From the NCBI RefSeq assembly GCF_009720725.1, contig NZ_WNKT01000006.1, positions 1 through 64,000 of the forward strand: a DNA stretch of 64,000 nt. Reading direction: 5' to 3'. Position 1 is the stretch's first letter. Every line of letters starts with the position of its first letter. Made by a program: the position numbers and the translations under genes. Of this stretch, positions 9,212-19,535 are shown one piece after another. Source of the DNA: Allochromatium palmeri (GTDB lineage Bacteria; Pseudomonadota; Gammaproteobacteria; Chromatiales; Chromatiaceae). The notes beneath the pieces were generated by a model. That model was given only the letters and a program-made list of their open reading frames with translations. It made no database searches and was not told the DNA's origin.

Positions 9212-10453
9212 ATGGACCGTCAACAAGCCGCAAATTTCATGCTCGAATGTCTGCGTAAAATGATGCAGAAGAATGGGTCCGACCTCTTCATCTCGGCCGG
9301 ATTCCCGCCTGCCTGCAAGATCCACGGACGCATGACGCCGCTGAGCACTCAGCACCTGAGCGGAGAGCAGACCAACACCCTGGTGCGCTCGATCATGAAC
9401 GACCGTCAGGTGCGTGACTTCGACGCACATAAGGAGTGCAACTTCGCGGTCAGTCCCAAGGGTATCGGGCGCTTCCGCGTCAATGCCTTCGTGCAGCAGG
9501 GGCTGTCCGGCGCGGTGCTGCGCACCATCAATTCCAGCATCCCGACCCTTGAGGAGCTGAGCCTGCCGCCGGTGCTCCAGGAAATCGTGATGAACAAGCG
9601 CGGCCTGGTGCTCATGGTCGGCGGCACCGGCTCGGGCAAGTCCACCTCGCTGGCGGCCATGCTCGGGCATCGTAATCAAAACAGCTACGGCCACATCATC
9701 ACCATCGAGGATCCGGTCGAGTACGTGCATCCGCACGGCAACTGTCTGGTCACGCAGCGCGAGGTCGGGGTCGATACCGAGAGCTGGGATGCCGCACTCG
9801 TCAACACCCTGCGTCAGGCTCCGGACGTGATCCTGATCGGCGAGATCCGCACCCGCGAGACCATGGAGAACGCGATCAACTTTGCCGAGACCGGCCATCT
9901 GTGTCTCTCGACCCTGCACGCCAACAACGCTAACCAGGCGCTCGACCGCATCATCAATCTCTTCCCCGAGGAACGGCGCAGTCAGCTGCTGATGGACCTC
10001 TCGCTCAATCTCAAAGCCATCATCTCGCAGCGTCTGCTGTCCTGCACCGACGGCGGGCGTATCGCCGCTGTCGAGGTCATGCTCAACTCGCCGCTGATCC
10101 AGGATCTGATATTCAAGGGCGATGTCGGCGGCATCAAGGCGGTCATGAAGAAGTCGCGCGAGCTGGGGATGCAGACTTTCGACATGGCGCTGTTCGATCT
10201 CTACGAAGCCGGCAAGATCAGCTACGAGGATGCACTGCGCAACGCCGACTCCATGAATGGTCTGCGCCTGGCGATCAAGCTCGAAGGTCATAGCGCACAT
10301 GAGAAGGATCACTTCAGCGACACGGGCGCACTGTCGATTGTCAGCGACGAGGACGAGGAGGAGGGCGGTGGTCCGGATTCGAGTCTCTTTGGCGAGTCAT
10401 CGCCGGTCTCGACCATCGAGGATCCGCCGACACGTCTTACGCCGAATCGATGA
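9212..10453 (+). CDS. pilU: PilU-type type IV pilus retraction ATPase
   Basis: 413 residues from the ATG at 9212, preceded by GAGGG; the 29 in-frame codons upstream lack family similarity. The PilT-like N-domain (KNGSDLFISAGFPP) is followed by the RecA-type ATPase: Walker A GGTGSGKST near 137-145, TIEDPVEYVHPH, Walker B DVILIGEIRTRETM and the His box HLCLSTLHANNANQA. HKECNFAVSPKG and ELGMQTFDMALFDLY fit PilU better than PilT. It works as an accessory retraction motor at the inner-membrane base of type IV pili. The last 50 residues are an acidic, serine-rich tail beyond the usual PilU end. A second paralog starts 27 bases downstream. Confidence 0.9.
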   Translation: MDRQQAANFMLECLRKMMQKNGSDLFISAGFPPACKIHGRMTPLSTQHLSGEQTNTLVRSIMNDRQVRDFDAHKECNFAVSPKGIGRFRVNAFVQQGLSGAVLRTINSSIPTLEELSLPPVLQEIVMNKRGLVLMVGGTGSGKSTSLAAMLGHRNQNSYGHIITIEDPVEYVHPHGNCLVTQREVGVDTESWDAALVNTLRQAPDVILIGEIRTRETMENAINFAETGHLCLSTLHANNANQALDRIINLFPEERRSQLLMDLSLNLKAIISQRLLSCTDGGRIAAVEVMLNSPLIQDLIFKGDVGGIKAVMKKSRELGMQTFDMALFDLYEAGKISYEDALRNADSMNGLRLAIKLEGHSAHEKDHFSDTGALSIVSDEDEEEGGGPDSSLFGESSPVSTIEDPPTRLTPNR

Positions 10454-10480
10454 CAGAGCCAGCAGCGACGGTAAGCATTC

Positions 10481-11536
10481 ATGGACATCAAGCCCTATCT
10501 CGAACTCATGGTCAAGCACAAGGCTTCGGACTTGTTCTTCGCCGCCGGCACTCAGGTCAAGATCAAGATCGAGGGCGTCATCCGCTCGATCGGTGAGACG
10601 GCGCTGACGGCCGCCACCTGTCGTGAAGCGGTCGAGGCGATCATGACTCCCGAGCAGATCGAGGAGCTGGAACGCGAGCGCGAGCTGGATTTCGCCATTG
10701 CCCTGGAAAGCAAGGCGCGTTTTCGCGTCAACGCCTATTTCCAGCGCGGGCAGCCGGCGATGGTGTTGCGCTACATCCGCGCCAATGTGCCCACGCTCGA
10801 AGAACTCAATGTCCCATCGACCCTTGCGCCGCTCATCATGCACAAGCGCGGGATCATTCTCATGGTTGGCGCCACCGGCTCGGGCAAGTCGACCACGCTC
10901 GCGGCCATGATCGATCACCGCAACCGCAACTCCACCGGGCACATCGTCACCATCGAGGATCCGATCGAGTTCACCCATACGCACCAGCAGTGCCTCGTCA
11001 GCCAGCGCGAGGTCGGCATCGACACCAAAAGCTATGCCAACGCGCTCAAGAGCGTGCTGCGCGAGGCGCCGGACGTGGTGCTGATCGGCGAGATTCGTAA
11101 TCGTGAGACGATGGAAGCGGCGATCGAATTGGCCGGGACCGGACATCTGGCGATCTCGACCCTGCATGCCAACAATGCGCATCAGGCCATGGAGCGCATC
11201 ATCAACATGTTCCCGCAGGACATGCACAAGACGCTGTTCATGGATCTCTCGGCCTACATGCGCGCCATCCTGTCGCAGCGGCTGGTGCGCACCAAGGACG
11301 GCTCGCGCTGCGCGGCGATCGAGATCCTCGTCAACACGCCGCACATCGCCGACCTGATCCGCGACGGACGAGTTGATGCCATCAACGAGGCCATGCAGGA
11401 GAGCGGCACCGAGGGGATGTGCACCTTCGATGATGCGTTGCTGGCGCTCTACAACGCCGGCACCATCACCATGGAAGAGGCGCTGGCGAATGCCGACTCG
11501 TCGGCCAATCTGGAGGCAAAGATCCATTTTGGCTGA
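10481..11536 (+). CDS. PilT/PilU-family type IV pilus ATPase paralog
   Basis: 351 residues, a second hexameric retraction-type ATPase in tandem with pilU. The motifs are KHKASDLFFAAGTQVK, Walker A GATGSGKST near 130-138, TIEDPIEFTHTH, Walker B DVVLIGEIRNRETM and HLAISTLHANNAHQA. Its start fits both PilT and PilU groups, while MCTFDDALLALYNAG resembles PilU, so I do not assign a symbol. The arrangement suggests paralogous motors that may form mixed or alternative assemblies. Its last 71 bases overlap the end of the convergent jetD gene. Confidence 0.88.
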   Translation: MDIKPYLELMVKHKASDLFFAAGTQVKIKIEGVIRSIGETALTAATCREAVEAIMTPEQIEELERERELDFAIALESKARFRVNAYFQRGQPAMVLRYIRANVPTLEELNVPSTLAPLIMHKRGIILMVGATGSGKSTTLAAMIDHRNRNSTGHIVTIEDPIEFTHTHQQCLVSQREVGIDTKSYANALKSVLREAPDVVLIGEIRNRETMEAAIELAGTGHLAISTLHANNAHQAMERIINMFPQDMHKTLFMDLSAYMRAILSQRLVRTKDGSRCAAIEILVNTPHIADLIRDGRVDAINEAMQESGTEGMCTFDDALLALYNAGTITMEEALANADSSANLEAKIHFG

Positions 11537-12719
11537 GGAGTTCCACTCCCAGACGGCGCAGATGCTCGACCAGCCATTTGAAGCCGACGTGCTCCTGCTC
11601 CAGGCGCAGGTTCGGGCCGAGGCGGTTCAGACGCAGATCCTGGTATAGGGCGCGTTCCTCGTCCGTTAACCGCTGTAGCTCGGCGCGCGATGGCTTGTCC
11701 TCGACGCCCCAGAGGGCGCGATGGGCGTCGAGTGTCGCGCGGTCCATGAGCAGTGAGCGCACCGAATCGAGGTGCGCACGCAACTGATCCAGGATAACGA
11801 AGCCGTGGGTGTCGATGTCGCCCCAGTAATGGATGGTGCAATCCCGCAGCCAGTGCGCCTGCGCCAGTGACTCCCAGCCATAGCCGGCACCAAAGAGCAG
11901 CATGGCGTCCCGGAGGCGCGGAAAGGCCAGGAAATTGGTCTCATTTTCGGTGATGAAGACATGCCGGACTGGCCAGCGCAGACGGCTGAAATCCGCTGCG
12001 TCCAGGGTGAGGTCCGGGCATTCCAGGTCGGGAATAGAGTTGAGCAGCGGATCGAGCAGGCGCAGCCGGATGCGCACCGGCTTCTCGCGAAAGCCATAGC
12101 GGGCCGCAAACTGGCCAACGCCGGTTTTCGTGGCATCCACCTGTTCGCCCGGCAGGGCCAGATCCAGCAGTTCGGTCAGAACGCCGCGATGCGCCTCGAT
12201 GAATTTGGTATGCACGCCGGGCAGATCGACCTGGCGCAGATAGATCTCCGATCGCGGATGCGCACTCACCCAGCCGACGACGGCCAGCAGGCGCGGCCAG
12301 TCATCAGCCAGCTCCAGCGCCTGCAAGGGGCGTCTGGCCAGCCAGGGCAGGAGTGCGGGATTAGTCTGGCGCGTGGTCTCGGTCAGCGCCATGAAGCGCT
12401 GCCAGTCGCGGCGTTTGCCGAGTGCGGTCAGCACCTGATCGAGACTGTCGATCCAGGCCGCCGCCGGCAGGCGTTGCGTGCCCTGGACGCGGTGGCGCAC
12501 CTCGCGCCATTCGAGCCGAATCCAGTCGATCTCCGCCAGCTCAACGGCCCAGGCGCGCACCGCCTCGAAGCGCTCCGTGACATCGGTCGAGCCGGGTGTC
12601 TTGAGGGTCAGGCGTCGCGGGAAGTTCGCTTCATCACTCAGTCCGGCGCGCAGCCAGTCGCCGCGCTCCCACAGCCGCGCCAGTTGCGCCCGCAGATCCT
12701 TGGGTCGGGTCCAGTTCAA
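11466..12719 (-). CDS. jetD: Wadjet JetD (MksG-like) TOPRIM nuclease subunit
   Basis: 417 residues. The N-terminal half is the DUF3322-type arm domain ([21 protein letters not shown]). The C-terminal half is the DUF2220/TOPRIM domain related to topoisomerase VI, with the acidic residues visible as ITENE (Glu258/260) and WGDIDTHG (Asp301, Asp303). In Wadjet systems JetD cleaves circular plasmid DNA held by the SMC complex. Its ATG overlaps the jetC stop by four bases (ATGA). Its last 23 or so codons run antisense into the 3' end of the PilT-like gene, and that tail looks non-conserved. It is the last gene of the jet operon. Confidence 0.92.
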   Translation of the reverse strand: MNWTRPKDLRAQLARLWERGDWLRAGLSDEANFPRRLTLKTPGSTDVTERFEAVRAWAVELAEIDWIRLEWREVRHRVQGTQRLPAAAWIDSLDQVLTALGKRRDWQRFMALTETTRQTNPALLPWLARRPLQALELADDWPRLLAVVGWVSAHPRSEIYLRQVDLPGVHTKFIEAHRGVLTELLDLALPGEQVDATKTGVGQFAARYGFREKPVRIRLRLLDPLLNSIPDLECPDLTLDAADFSRLRWPVRHVFITENETNFLAFPRLRDAMLLFGAGYGWESLAQAHWLRDCTIHYWGDIDTHGFVILDQLRAHLDSVRSLLMDRATLDAHRALWGVEDKPSRAELQRLTDEERALYQDLRLNRLGPNLRLEQEHVGFKWLVEHLRRLGVELLSQNGSLPPDWPTSRHSPAPLPW

Positions 12720-15700
12720 GGCGTCGCGTCCAGAACGTCGGTCTTGGGCGTGCTCGTGGCAGCGGCCTTCTCGATCCGGTAGTCCTCGATCGACAGCGTG
12801 CGCAGTTTGGAGGCGCGCCCGCCCTCGTTGTGAACAAAGCCGACGCTGGAGACGAATGGCTCGATGATGTGGATCTTCTGCAGCGGCGTGACGATCAGCA
12901 GTTGCAGATTGAGCTGCTGGAACAGCCGCAGACCATAGTGAGCGGATTCATCTGAGCCGCGTCCGAAGGCTTCGTCGATGACCACGAAGCGGAAGGAGCG
13001 CGAGCGCACCGCGCCCCATTCCAGACCGAACTGATAGGCCAGACTGGCGGCGAGGATGGTATAGGCCAGCTTCTCCTTCTGACCGCCGGATTTGCCGCCC
13101 GAGTCTGAATAGTGCTCGTGCTCGCTGTCGTCCTCGCGCCAGCGCTCGCTGGCCGCGAACAGGAACCAGTTGCGCACGTCGGTGACCTTGGCCGTCCAGC
13201 GCGCATCGAGATCGGATTTGCCGTCGCGCCCCCGGAAGCGGTCGATGATCGCCTTGACCGCCATGAACTTGGCCTCGGAATACTGCGCCTCTTCCGAGCC
13301 GGTCACCGCGCCCTCGGTACAGGCGCGCAGATCGCGCAGGAAGTCGCGGATCTCGGAATCAGGGGTGGGCTGGGATTCGAGCCGGATGTAGCGGCCGGGG
13401 TTGTAGTCGATCTCGCTCAGCGACTGGTTGATGTGGTCGATGCGCTCCTTGATGGTCTCGCGTTCGCGGGCCAGTTGAGCGTTGAAGTTGGCGATCTCGT
13501 TGATGGTGTTGACGTTGAGCATCTCCTTGAACTGGGCGACAAAGCGCGGCAGATCGTCGCGCTTGAGCTGGTCGAGGAGCTTTTCGTATTCGAAGGCCGC
13601 GTCCAGACTGGCGTCGAACTCGGCCGTTTCGAGCTGGAACTCGGCTTTGAACGCGGTCATGGCGCTGGTGATGCGCCCGGTCAAATGCCGGATCTTGCTA
13701 TCTTCGCTTTCGATCTGCTTCTGCAACCAATCCCGGACCTCACGCTCGCGGTTGTCGCACGATTCGACGCTTAGTTGATGCTCGCCCAGAGCCTCGGCGC
13801 GCATGGTCTCCAGGCGCGCCGAGAGTGCCGCATCGGCCGGAATCTCCTGGAGCAACGTGGTCGTTTGCTGCTTCAAGTCCAGGGCTTCAGACTGGCGCCG
13901 CTGGGCTTCGCCGAGTTTGACGAAGACATCCTTCAAGTCGAGCGCGTTCTTTTTAGCGGCTTCCTCGAACTCACGCAGACGCTCGTTCAGTTGCTTGAGG
14001 ATGTCGGAGGCCGATTCCAGCCGCCGGCGCTCGTCTTCGAGCATGGCGATCTCGGTGGCCGGGCCGGCCCAGTCGAGTTCCTCGAAACTGGTGAACTCAT
14101 CCAGGCGCGTCAGGGCATCGAGTCGTTTCTGCACGGTCTTGCGTTCGGCGTCGATCGTGCTGATCCGGCCGGCGACTTCGCTGAGTCGCTGTTCGAGCTG
14201 ACGGCGCTTGGCCTCCAGGACAGCGATTTTGGCGCTATTGCTCCAGCCGAGCACATAGCGGCTGCGATCGTCGATCCGGTGGCGGTCGTCCTTCTCGTGC
14301 CGGCCGCTGGGATCCTTGATCTGTCCGGCTGGGGTGATGGCGCGCGTTTCGCGGCGGAACTGCTCCTGGGTGGCGCAGCAGGCAACATCGAAGCGGTGTG
14401 CCAGCTCGCGCTCCAGCCAGTCGTAGTGCGGTGAATCCGGCTTGACGGAGAGCTTGCGGACCAGCGAATCCGGGTGCAACTGGGGCAAGTCCGCCGGCTT
14501 GCGGGGGCGAACGTGGAAGTAGACCAGACGGCCCCGCAGATGACGGCTGTCGACCCATTCAGCCACAGCCCGGTAGTGGTCGTCCGGCACCAGCAGGGAC
14601 AGACCGAAACCGCGCAGCAAACGCTCGGCCGCGCCTTCCCAGTCGCGCTCGTCGTCGCGTACCTGGATCAGTTCGCCGGCGAAGGGCATGTCGTCGACAT
14701 CCACATCCAGGGCGGCACAGAGCGCGGCCCGGATCTGGATCTGCTGGTCGTCGATGTTGCTGCGCCGACGTTTGAGACTGTCGATCTCGGCGCTGAGCTG
14801 ATCATGCTCCAGCTTGCCCTGACGCAGCTCCACCTCCTGTTCGGTGCGGGCGTTCTGCAGCTCGGCCTCACGGTTGTGCGCCTCCTCGCGCCAATCCCGG
14901 AAGCGCGTCCGCTGGTCGTTGAAGGCGCTCTCGTCGGTCGCCGTCGTCTCGCCCAGCACGGTCGCCAGCGCGCCATAGCGCGCGGCCTTGGCCTGACGCT
15001 GATCCCGCAGTTGCTCGCGCTTGCGGATGTCGGCCGCCAGCCGTTCCAGGCGGTCGCCGCCGTTGTCGTTGATCGCCTGCTTGAGTTCGTCGATCTGGCG
15101 GCCGTGCTCTTCGCGCCGAGTCTCCAGGCGCTGCACCTGAGCATCGAGCCGCTCCAGTTCCTCACTCACGAGTCCCAGGCGCTTGTCGAGCAAGCCCAGT
15201 TTCAGCCGGGCGAAATGGGCGCGCAGTCCATCGCGACAATGGCGCAACTGTTCAACCTCGGCCATCAGCTCGCCATGACGCGTGCAATCGGCCACCAGCG
15301 GGGTCAGCAATTCAACCTGCCGCTGCGCCTTGAGCACCGAGCGATGGGCACGGTCGAGATCGTCGAAGTGGCTGATCAGGGCCTTGAGGCGCGGGTCCAC
15401 CTCGAAGGGTTCGAGCATGTGGGTGCGCACGAAGTCAGTGAGATTGCCCACGGATTTCATCGATACCGTCTGATGGAACAGCCCCATGGCCTGATCGTTC
15501 TGGATGCCGAGATGACGCCGGAACCAGGCGCCATAGGGTGGGAAGCTGTCGAACAGCTCAGCTCCGCGCCCGCGCAGCTTGCGGCGCAGTCGGCCGATGT
15601 CCGAACCGAAGTCCGCAAAGTCATCGGCGATCGTCAGTGCTCGCTCGGCACCCAGGAACAGCCGTACCGGCTGCCCCAGACCCTCCTTCATCCAGAACAC

Positions 15701-16123
15701 CTGAGCCAGGGTTACCGTTTGCCCATAGCCGAGGTTCTCGAACACGCCGAGGATGACCGAATAGCTGCTGTGATCGCGCAGCGAGACGGGTTTGGCCGCG
15801 CCCGTGACTTCGTTGCGCTCGGATTTGTAGTGACCGAGCACATAGGAGCGCAGACTGCGTTCCTTGTTATCGGCCCCGGCGGCCTTGTTGTAGGCGACAC
15901 GATGCGCCGGCACCAGCAGCGTGGTGACGGCATCGACCAGGGTCGACTTGCCCGAGCCGATGTCGCCGGTGAGCAGTCCGTTCTGGCCGTCGAGCTGGAG
16001 CGTCCAGACCCGACCATCGAACGTCCCCCAGTTGAACACTTCCAGCCGCTGGAGCCGGAAGCCCGAGCGTGTGTCGTCGGCGATAAACTCCAGTTCCAGA
16101 GCAGCTTGATCGGTCTCAGTCAT
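12716..16123 (-). CDS. jetC: Wadjet JetC (MksB-like) SMC ATPase
   Basis: 1135 residues from the ATG at 16123, which has GGAGGG 8 bases upstream and overlaps the jetB stop. An open extension to 16189 is not needed. It is a condensin-like SMC protein: Walker [10 protein letters not shown] at 53-61, long coiled-coil arms broken by a hinge near the middle, ABC signature [14 protein letters not shown], and Walker [18 protein letters not shown] near the C-terminus. Two JetC chains with JetA and JetB form a motor that extrudes DNA loops and recognises small circular DNA. The JetC class, rather than MukB, is supported by the flanking DUF3375, DUF4194 and DUF2220 genes. Confidence 0.95.
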   Translation of the reverse strand: MTETDQAALELEFIADDTRSGFRLQRLEVFNWGTFDGRVWTLQLDGQNGLLTGDIGSGKSTLVDAVTTLLVPAHRVAYNKAAGADNKERSLRSYVLGHYKSERNEVTGAAKPVSLRDHSSYSVILGVFENLGYGQTVTLAQVFWMKEGLGQPVRLFLGAERALTIADDFADFGSDIGRLRRKLRGRGAELFDSFPPYGAWFRRHLGIQNDQAMGLFHQTVSMKSVGNLTDFVRTHMLEPFEVDPRLKALISHFDDLDRAHRSVLKAQRQVELLTPLVADCTRHGELMAEVEQLRHCRDGLRAHFARLKLGLLDKRLGLVSEELERLDAQVQRLETRREEHGRQIDELKQAINDNGGDRLERLAADIRKREQLRDQRQAKAARYGALATVLGETTATDESAFNDQRTRFRDWREEAHNREAELQNARTEQEVELRQGKLEHDQLSAEIDSLKRRRSNIDDQQIQIRAALCAALDVDVDDMPFAGELIQVRDDERDWEGAAERLLRGFGLSLLVPDDHYRAVAEWVDSRHLRGRLVYFHVRPRKPADLPQLHPDSLVRKLSVKPDSPHYDWLERELAHRFDVACCATQEQFRRETRAITPAGQIKDPSGRHEKDDRHRIDDRSRYVLGWSNSAKIAVLEAKRRQLEQRLSEVAGRISTIDAERKTVQKRLDALTRLDEFTSFEELDWAGPATEIAMLEDERRRLESASDILKQLNERLREFEEAAKKNALDLKDVFVKLGEAQRRQSEALDLKQQTTTLLQEIPADAALSARLETMRAEALGEHQLSVESCDNREREVRDWLQKQIESEDSKIRHLTGRITSAMTAFKAEFQLETAEFDASLDAAFEYEKLLDQLKRDDLPRFVAQFKEMLNVNTINEIANFNAQLARERETIKERIDHINQSLSEIDYNPGRYIRLESQPTPDSEIRDFLRDLRACTEGAVTGSEEAQYSEAKFMAVKAIIDRFRGRDGKSDLDARWTAKVTDVRNWFLFAASERWREDDSEHEHYSDSGGKSGGQKEKLAYTILAASLAYQFGLEWGAVRSRSFRFVVIDEAFGRGSDESAHYGLRLFQQLNLQLLIVTPLQKIHIIEPFVSSVGFVHNEGGRASKLRTLSIEDYRIEKAAATSTPKTDVLDATP

Positions 16124-16790
16124 GGCGCCGGCCCTCCGCAGTCGCCGACTCCGGCATGAGTCGCTGTCGATAGACCGCCAGACGTGCATCGAACTCGCTC
16201 AACCATTGCGCATCGACGAAGGCTTTGAGGATGCGCTTGACCTCATAGTTATCTGGAGCCGCCGCCGCGCCCGCGCCGGGTTTGAGCCGATGCAGAAAAC
16301 CCAGATCGACCACCTTGTTGATGTGGGTGTCGATCTGGTCAATGAGCCGGGCCTCGTTGGTGCCCTCGGGCAGAAACACCCGCACCAGCTCGACGATCTC
16401 ATCGCGACTGAGCACCAGCCGGGTATCGCCCGCGCCGGCATCGAACTCAAGCAGCTTCTTGCGCAGCAGCGCCAGCAGCAGGCTGACCGGAAAAGACAGG
16501 GGGCGGCGGGCAATCAGACGCGGCAGGCGGGTGCTGCCTTCATCGTCGTCGTCGGAGTCGTCACGGCTCTTGAGAAAGGCATAGCCCTCGGCCTCGTCGA
16601 GCACCAGCTCCAGGTCGAGCAAGCGCATGGTGTCGCGCACGGCGGACTGGAGTGTCAGCAGCGCGGCCCAGAGTGGCTCGTCGCTCTCGCGGTAGAGCAC
16701 GCCCTTGAGCAGGCCGATGAGCAGCCGCGACAGATCCTGATTGGGTTTGGTGGTCGGCGTCGTATCGAGGGTGGCGTCGGGTTGGTCCAT
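16116..16790 (-). CDS. jetB: Wadjet JetB (MksE-like, DUF4194) subunit
   Basis: 224 residues. The DUF4194 core has helical segments [20 protein letters not shown] and [19 protein letters not shown], followed by winged-helix-like regions including [13 protein letters not shown] and [19 protein letters not shown]. In the complex it plays the MksE/KITE role, bridging the JetA kleisin and the JetC heads. An acidic [10 protein letters not shown] loop near residue 78 is a local peculiarity. The stop overlaps the jetC start by eight bases and the jetA stop is 44 bases upstream, consistent with one operon. Confidence 0.93.
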   Translation of the reverse strand: MDQPDATLDTTPTTKPNQDLSRLLIGLLKGVLYRESDEPLWAALLTLQSAVRDTMRLLDLELVLDEAEGYAFLKSRDDSDDDDEGSTRLPRLIARRPLSFPVSLLLALLRKKLLEFDAGAGDTRLVLSRDEIVELVRVFLPEGTNEARLIDQIDTHINKVVDLGFLHRLKPGAGAAAAPDNYEVKRILKAFVDAQWLSEFDARLAVYRQRLMPESATAEGRRHD

Positions 16791-16834
16791 CCAGGGTTCC
16801 GGTGTTGGTGAAGCGGTGAGTGGGCGTCAGTGCA

Positions 16835-18301
16835 TCAGCGCATGAAGATAACGCGCGGCAGTTGGGCGCGGCGGATCCGGGTTTCGCCATCGGCCATCGC
16901 GACCGACCATTCAATCGGCTCGGGCCGATCCTCCTCGATCGCGGTGGCGAAGGTCTCGCTGCCGAGTTGCAGATAGGCCACCAGCTCGGCCAGACCCTGT
17001 TCGAGCGGCTGGCGCTCGATGAGTTCGCGCAGGGTCGTCTGCGCCCGATCCTGCAAGCACTGCCGAATGTGGCGCATCAATCGCGCCCGGTCCACGACCA
17101 CCTGCTCGAAGAGTGCGCCGGCATCAATGTCATCATCGTCGCCGACTTCTACAGCCAGATCGGCAATCACCGGCTTGACGGCGGGCGTGAACAGCGGACG
17201 CTCCAGCGGCAGCTCGATGTCGGCACGGAACTCGGCGATCTCCATCACTGGACCGTCGGGCAGCTTGGCACGCAGGGCCAGCGCCTTGCTTTCGATGCCA
17301 TGCAGCAGGTCCATGATGCGCCGGTTCTCCAGCCAGGCTTGATCGTCGAGAAAACGGCGCAGTTGCTGCGAGAGTTGGGCCACGGTGCGCTGGGTGTGCT
17401 CACCGGCCTCCAGCCAGTCGTAGTGTACGCGGCGCAGTCGAGTGTCCGGATTCAGCGCGCTGATGGCCGGCTGCGCCAGCACCTGATCGAGCCGCGCGGA
17501 GAGTTCTTCCTGGCGGCGGCTGGAGAGCAGAAATTCCCAGAAGGCGCGAAAACTGCGGCCCTGATCGGAGTCGGCGATCGCCTCGCGCGCGCCCATGATC
17601 TCGGCGAGCAGCGCGCCCTTGCCGCCGTCCCAGAGTGCGATACGCTCGCGCACCCGGCGGTCGAGCTGACGAAAGTTGTACTCGACCTCGCGGAAGTCGG
17701 CCAGTAGCTCGCGCGCGCCGCGCATGAATTGCTGGAAGCGGTCCTTCAGCCCGGTGTCGTCGAGCAGCGGCACGTCGCCCGACAGAACCCGGGCGATCTC
17801 GGTGTCGAGCTCGTCGCGTTTGCGCTGCAGCTCGGCCAGACGCTTGGCCGGGTCGGTCTCGCTGCCCTCGCTCATCTGCTGGAGCAGGTCGAAGAGCACC
17901 AGCAGACGCGATTCGGTGCCGATGAACTGGCGCTCGGCGAGCTGGGTCAGCCAGGCGATGGCCTTCTCGGTCGCCGGGGTCAGATCGAACTGCGGCTCGT
18001 CGGTGCCGGGGCGATAGAACTTACGCAGCCAGCCCTTGTCCGGCGCGGCCCAGTCGTTGAGATAGGCGAGGGCGGATTTGGGAAAGGCCGTCTCGCCGAG
18101 GTGTTGGCGCAGGGCGTATAGCTCGTCTTCGAGAGCCTCGGCCAGGTCCGCCGCGCCCATCACCCGCACATTGGGGACCACGAACACCCGATGCAGAAAG
18201 CTCGCGATCAAAGGGGCATGATCCGAGCGCAGCAGGCGCCAGGCCGGGTGGTGGATACGCAGGGCGTCAAGCGTGGCGAAATCGAGTGTTGAGTCGGTCA
18301 T
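16835..18301 (-). CDS. jetA: Wadjet JetA (MksF-like, DUF3375) kleisin subunit
   Basis: 488 residues, the first gene of the operon. The N-terminus ALRIHHPAWRLLRSDHAPLI and the FIGTESRLLVLFDLLQQM stretch are characteristic of DUF3375. The C-terminus ends in an EWSVAMADGETRIRRAQLP region. DUF3375 proteins are kleisin-like subunits that close the JetC ring and position DNA. No strong ribosome site is visible before the ATG at 18301. The operon promoter should lie in the 61 bases between this gene and the Uma2 stop, or further up, since the Uma2 gene is on the same strand. Confidence 0.93.
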   Translation of the reverse strand: MTDSTLDFATLDALRIHHPAWRLLRSDHAPLIASFLHRVFVVPNVRVMGAADLAEALEDELYALRQHLGETAFPKSALAYLNDWAAPDKGWLRKFYRPGTDEPQFDLTPATEKAIAWLTQLAERQFIGTESRLLVLFDLLQQMSEGSETDPAKRLAELQRKRDELDTEIARVLSGDVPLLDDTGLKDRFQQFMRGARELLADFREVEYNFRQLDRRVRERIALWDGGKGALLAEIMGAREAIADSDQGRSFRAFWEFLLSSRRQEELSARLDQVLAQPAISALNPDTRLRRVHYDWLEAGEHTQRTVAQLSQQLRRFLDDQAWLENRRIMDLLHGIESKALALRAKLPDGPVMEIAEFRADIELPLERPLFTPAVKPVIADLAVEVGDDDDIDAGALFEQVVVDRARLMRHIRQCLQDRAQTTLRELIERQPLEQGLAELVAYLQLGSETFATAIEEDRPEPIEWSVAMADGETRIRRAQLPRVIFMR

Positions 18302-18362
18302 CAGTCCAATCCAGGCGGCAAATCGCCAGGGATCAGATCCTACAGCGTGTCACGGCCATCGG

Positions 18363-18932
18363 CTACACCCAGAGTGATTGAAGTTCCAGGGTCAACTCGA
18401 CGAAGGGTGGCGCCTGGACCTTATCCTCACCGCTGGCTTGGAGCTGAAGCTGCCAGGCACCGTCTTGCAGCGCATAGACTTCCAGGGTGCGTTTGGTCGG
18501 GTCGACCAGCCAGACATGGGCCACGCCATACTGCGCATAGAGCGGCAGCTTGATCTTACGATCCTTGCTTGCAGTGGCCGGCGAGAGGATTTCGCAGATC
18601 CAGTCCGGCGCGACTTCGAAGCGATGGCCCTCGGGGATCCTGGGCATTCGCTCACGTCGCCAACCGGCCAGATCTGGGACGGCGACTTCCTGGTCGCGGA
18701 TGAAATGCACCTCAGGTTCGACCAGGATCCACCAGCCGCCCGGGCCGCCATCGCCGTCATCGTAGCCGCGCCCGATGGTACGATCGAGTCGCACGGAGGC
18801 TCGGCCATGCGGTCCCGTGGGTCGTGGCTGGGTGTGGAGCTGCCCGGCGAGGATCTCGCCAGTCAGCCCCTCTGGCAGGGCCGCGAGCTGCTCATAGAGT
18901 GTCGGGCGATAGGTGAAGGCGAGGGCGGACAT
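18363..18932 (-). CDS. Uma2-family (DUF820) restriction-endonuclease-fold protein
   Basis: 189 residues. The family hallmarks are a PEVHFIRDQEVAVPDLAGW strand, the nuclease-like core DWICEILSPATASKDRKIK (a D/E...E.LSP pattern resembling PD-(D/E)XK active sites), and YAQYGVAHVWLVDP near the end. Uma2 proteins are widespread in cyanobacteria and purple bacteria, but their substrate is unknown. GGAG sits 8 bases before the ATG. It lies 61 bases upstream of jetA on the same strand; co-transcription is possible but Uma2 is not a known Wadjet part. Confidence 0.85.
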   Translation of the reverse strand: MSALAFTYRPTLYEQLAALPEGLTGEILAGQLHTQPRPTGPHGRASVRLDRTIGRGYDDGDGGPGGWWILVEPEVHFIRDQEVAVPDLAGWRRERMPRIPEGHRFEVAPDWICEILSPATASKDRKIKLPLYAQYGVAHVWLVDPTKRTLEVYALQDGAWQLQLQASGEDKVQAPPFVELTLELQSLWV

Positions 18933-19108
18933 TGAGCAATCTCCAGTGTATCGAGAGGCAATCGGTTCGATCAGGGTGAATTTTGCTGCATTTGCCGCGA
19001 AGGCTCTTGATACTACAATAGCCAGCTACGGCTTGGCGAAACCTGAAGTCATCCGCTCAGGTCGTCATCACAATCACACGCAACCCAGATACATACACCG
19101 AGACGCTC

Positions 19109-19495
19109 ATGTCACTCGACATCCCCAAACCACTCTATCGTATTGCCCTGGTGATCTGCCTGCTGGCCGTGCTCTATCTGGCCCTAACGCCCGTCGAGTT
19201 GGTGTCTGGACTCGGCTATGACAAGGCCAATCATCTGCTGGCCTTCCTGGTCATGGCCTGGCTGGCCGACGGCGGCTGGCCGGGAGGCGAGCGGGCCTGG
19301 AAGCGCTGGGGCTGGCTGCTGTGCTACGCCCTGTTCATCGAGTCATTGCAATACGAACTGCCCTATCGCGAATCCTCCTGGTTCGACGTACTGGCCGATC
19401 TGTTGGGACTGGCGCTCTACTCAGGACTCAAAGCCGCCTTTCCTCAGTGGGCGATCTTTCCGCGCCCGCCACTGCAATCGCCGCCGCGACCCTAG
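19109..19495 (+). CDS. VanZ-like small membrane protein
   Basis: 128 residues with about four hydrophobic helices (around 10-28, 43-55, 68-82 and 94-112). The GYDKANHLLAFLVMAWLADG and ESLQYELPYRESSWFDVLAD segments carry the acidic and His/Asn residues seen in VanZ-like proteins (H..AF, E..Q, D..AD). The name comes from a teicoplanin-resistance gene, but most bacterial members have unknown function in the envelope. It is followed after 40 bases by a TauD-like gene on the same strand. Confidence 0.82.
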   Translation: MSLDIPKPLYRIALVICLLAVLYLALTPVELVSGLGYDKANHLLAFLVMAWLADGGWPGGERAWKRWGWLLCYALFIESLQYELPYRESSWFDVLADLLGLALYSGLKAAFPQWAIFPRPPLQSPPRP

Positions 19496-19535
19496 CGACA
19501 ACCTCCACACTAAGCTCCCGGAGATACCTGACGCC

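Noticed and set aside
18363-18932. Uma2 protein as a fifth part of the Wadjet operon
   Set aside because: Uma2 genes occur in many copies and in unrelated settings in such genomes. A 61-base gap and lack of known association argue for independence.
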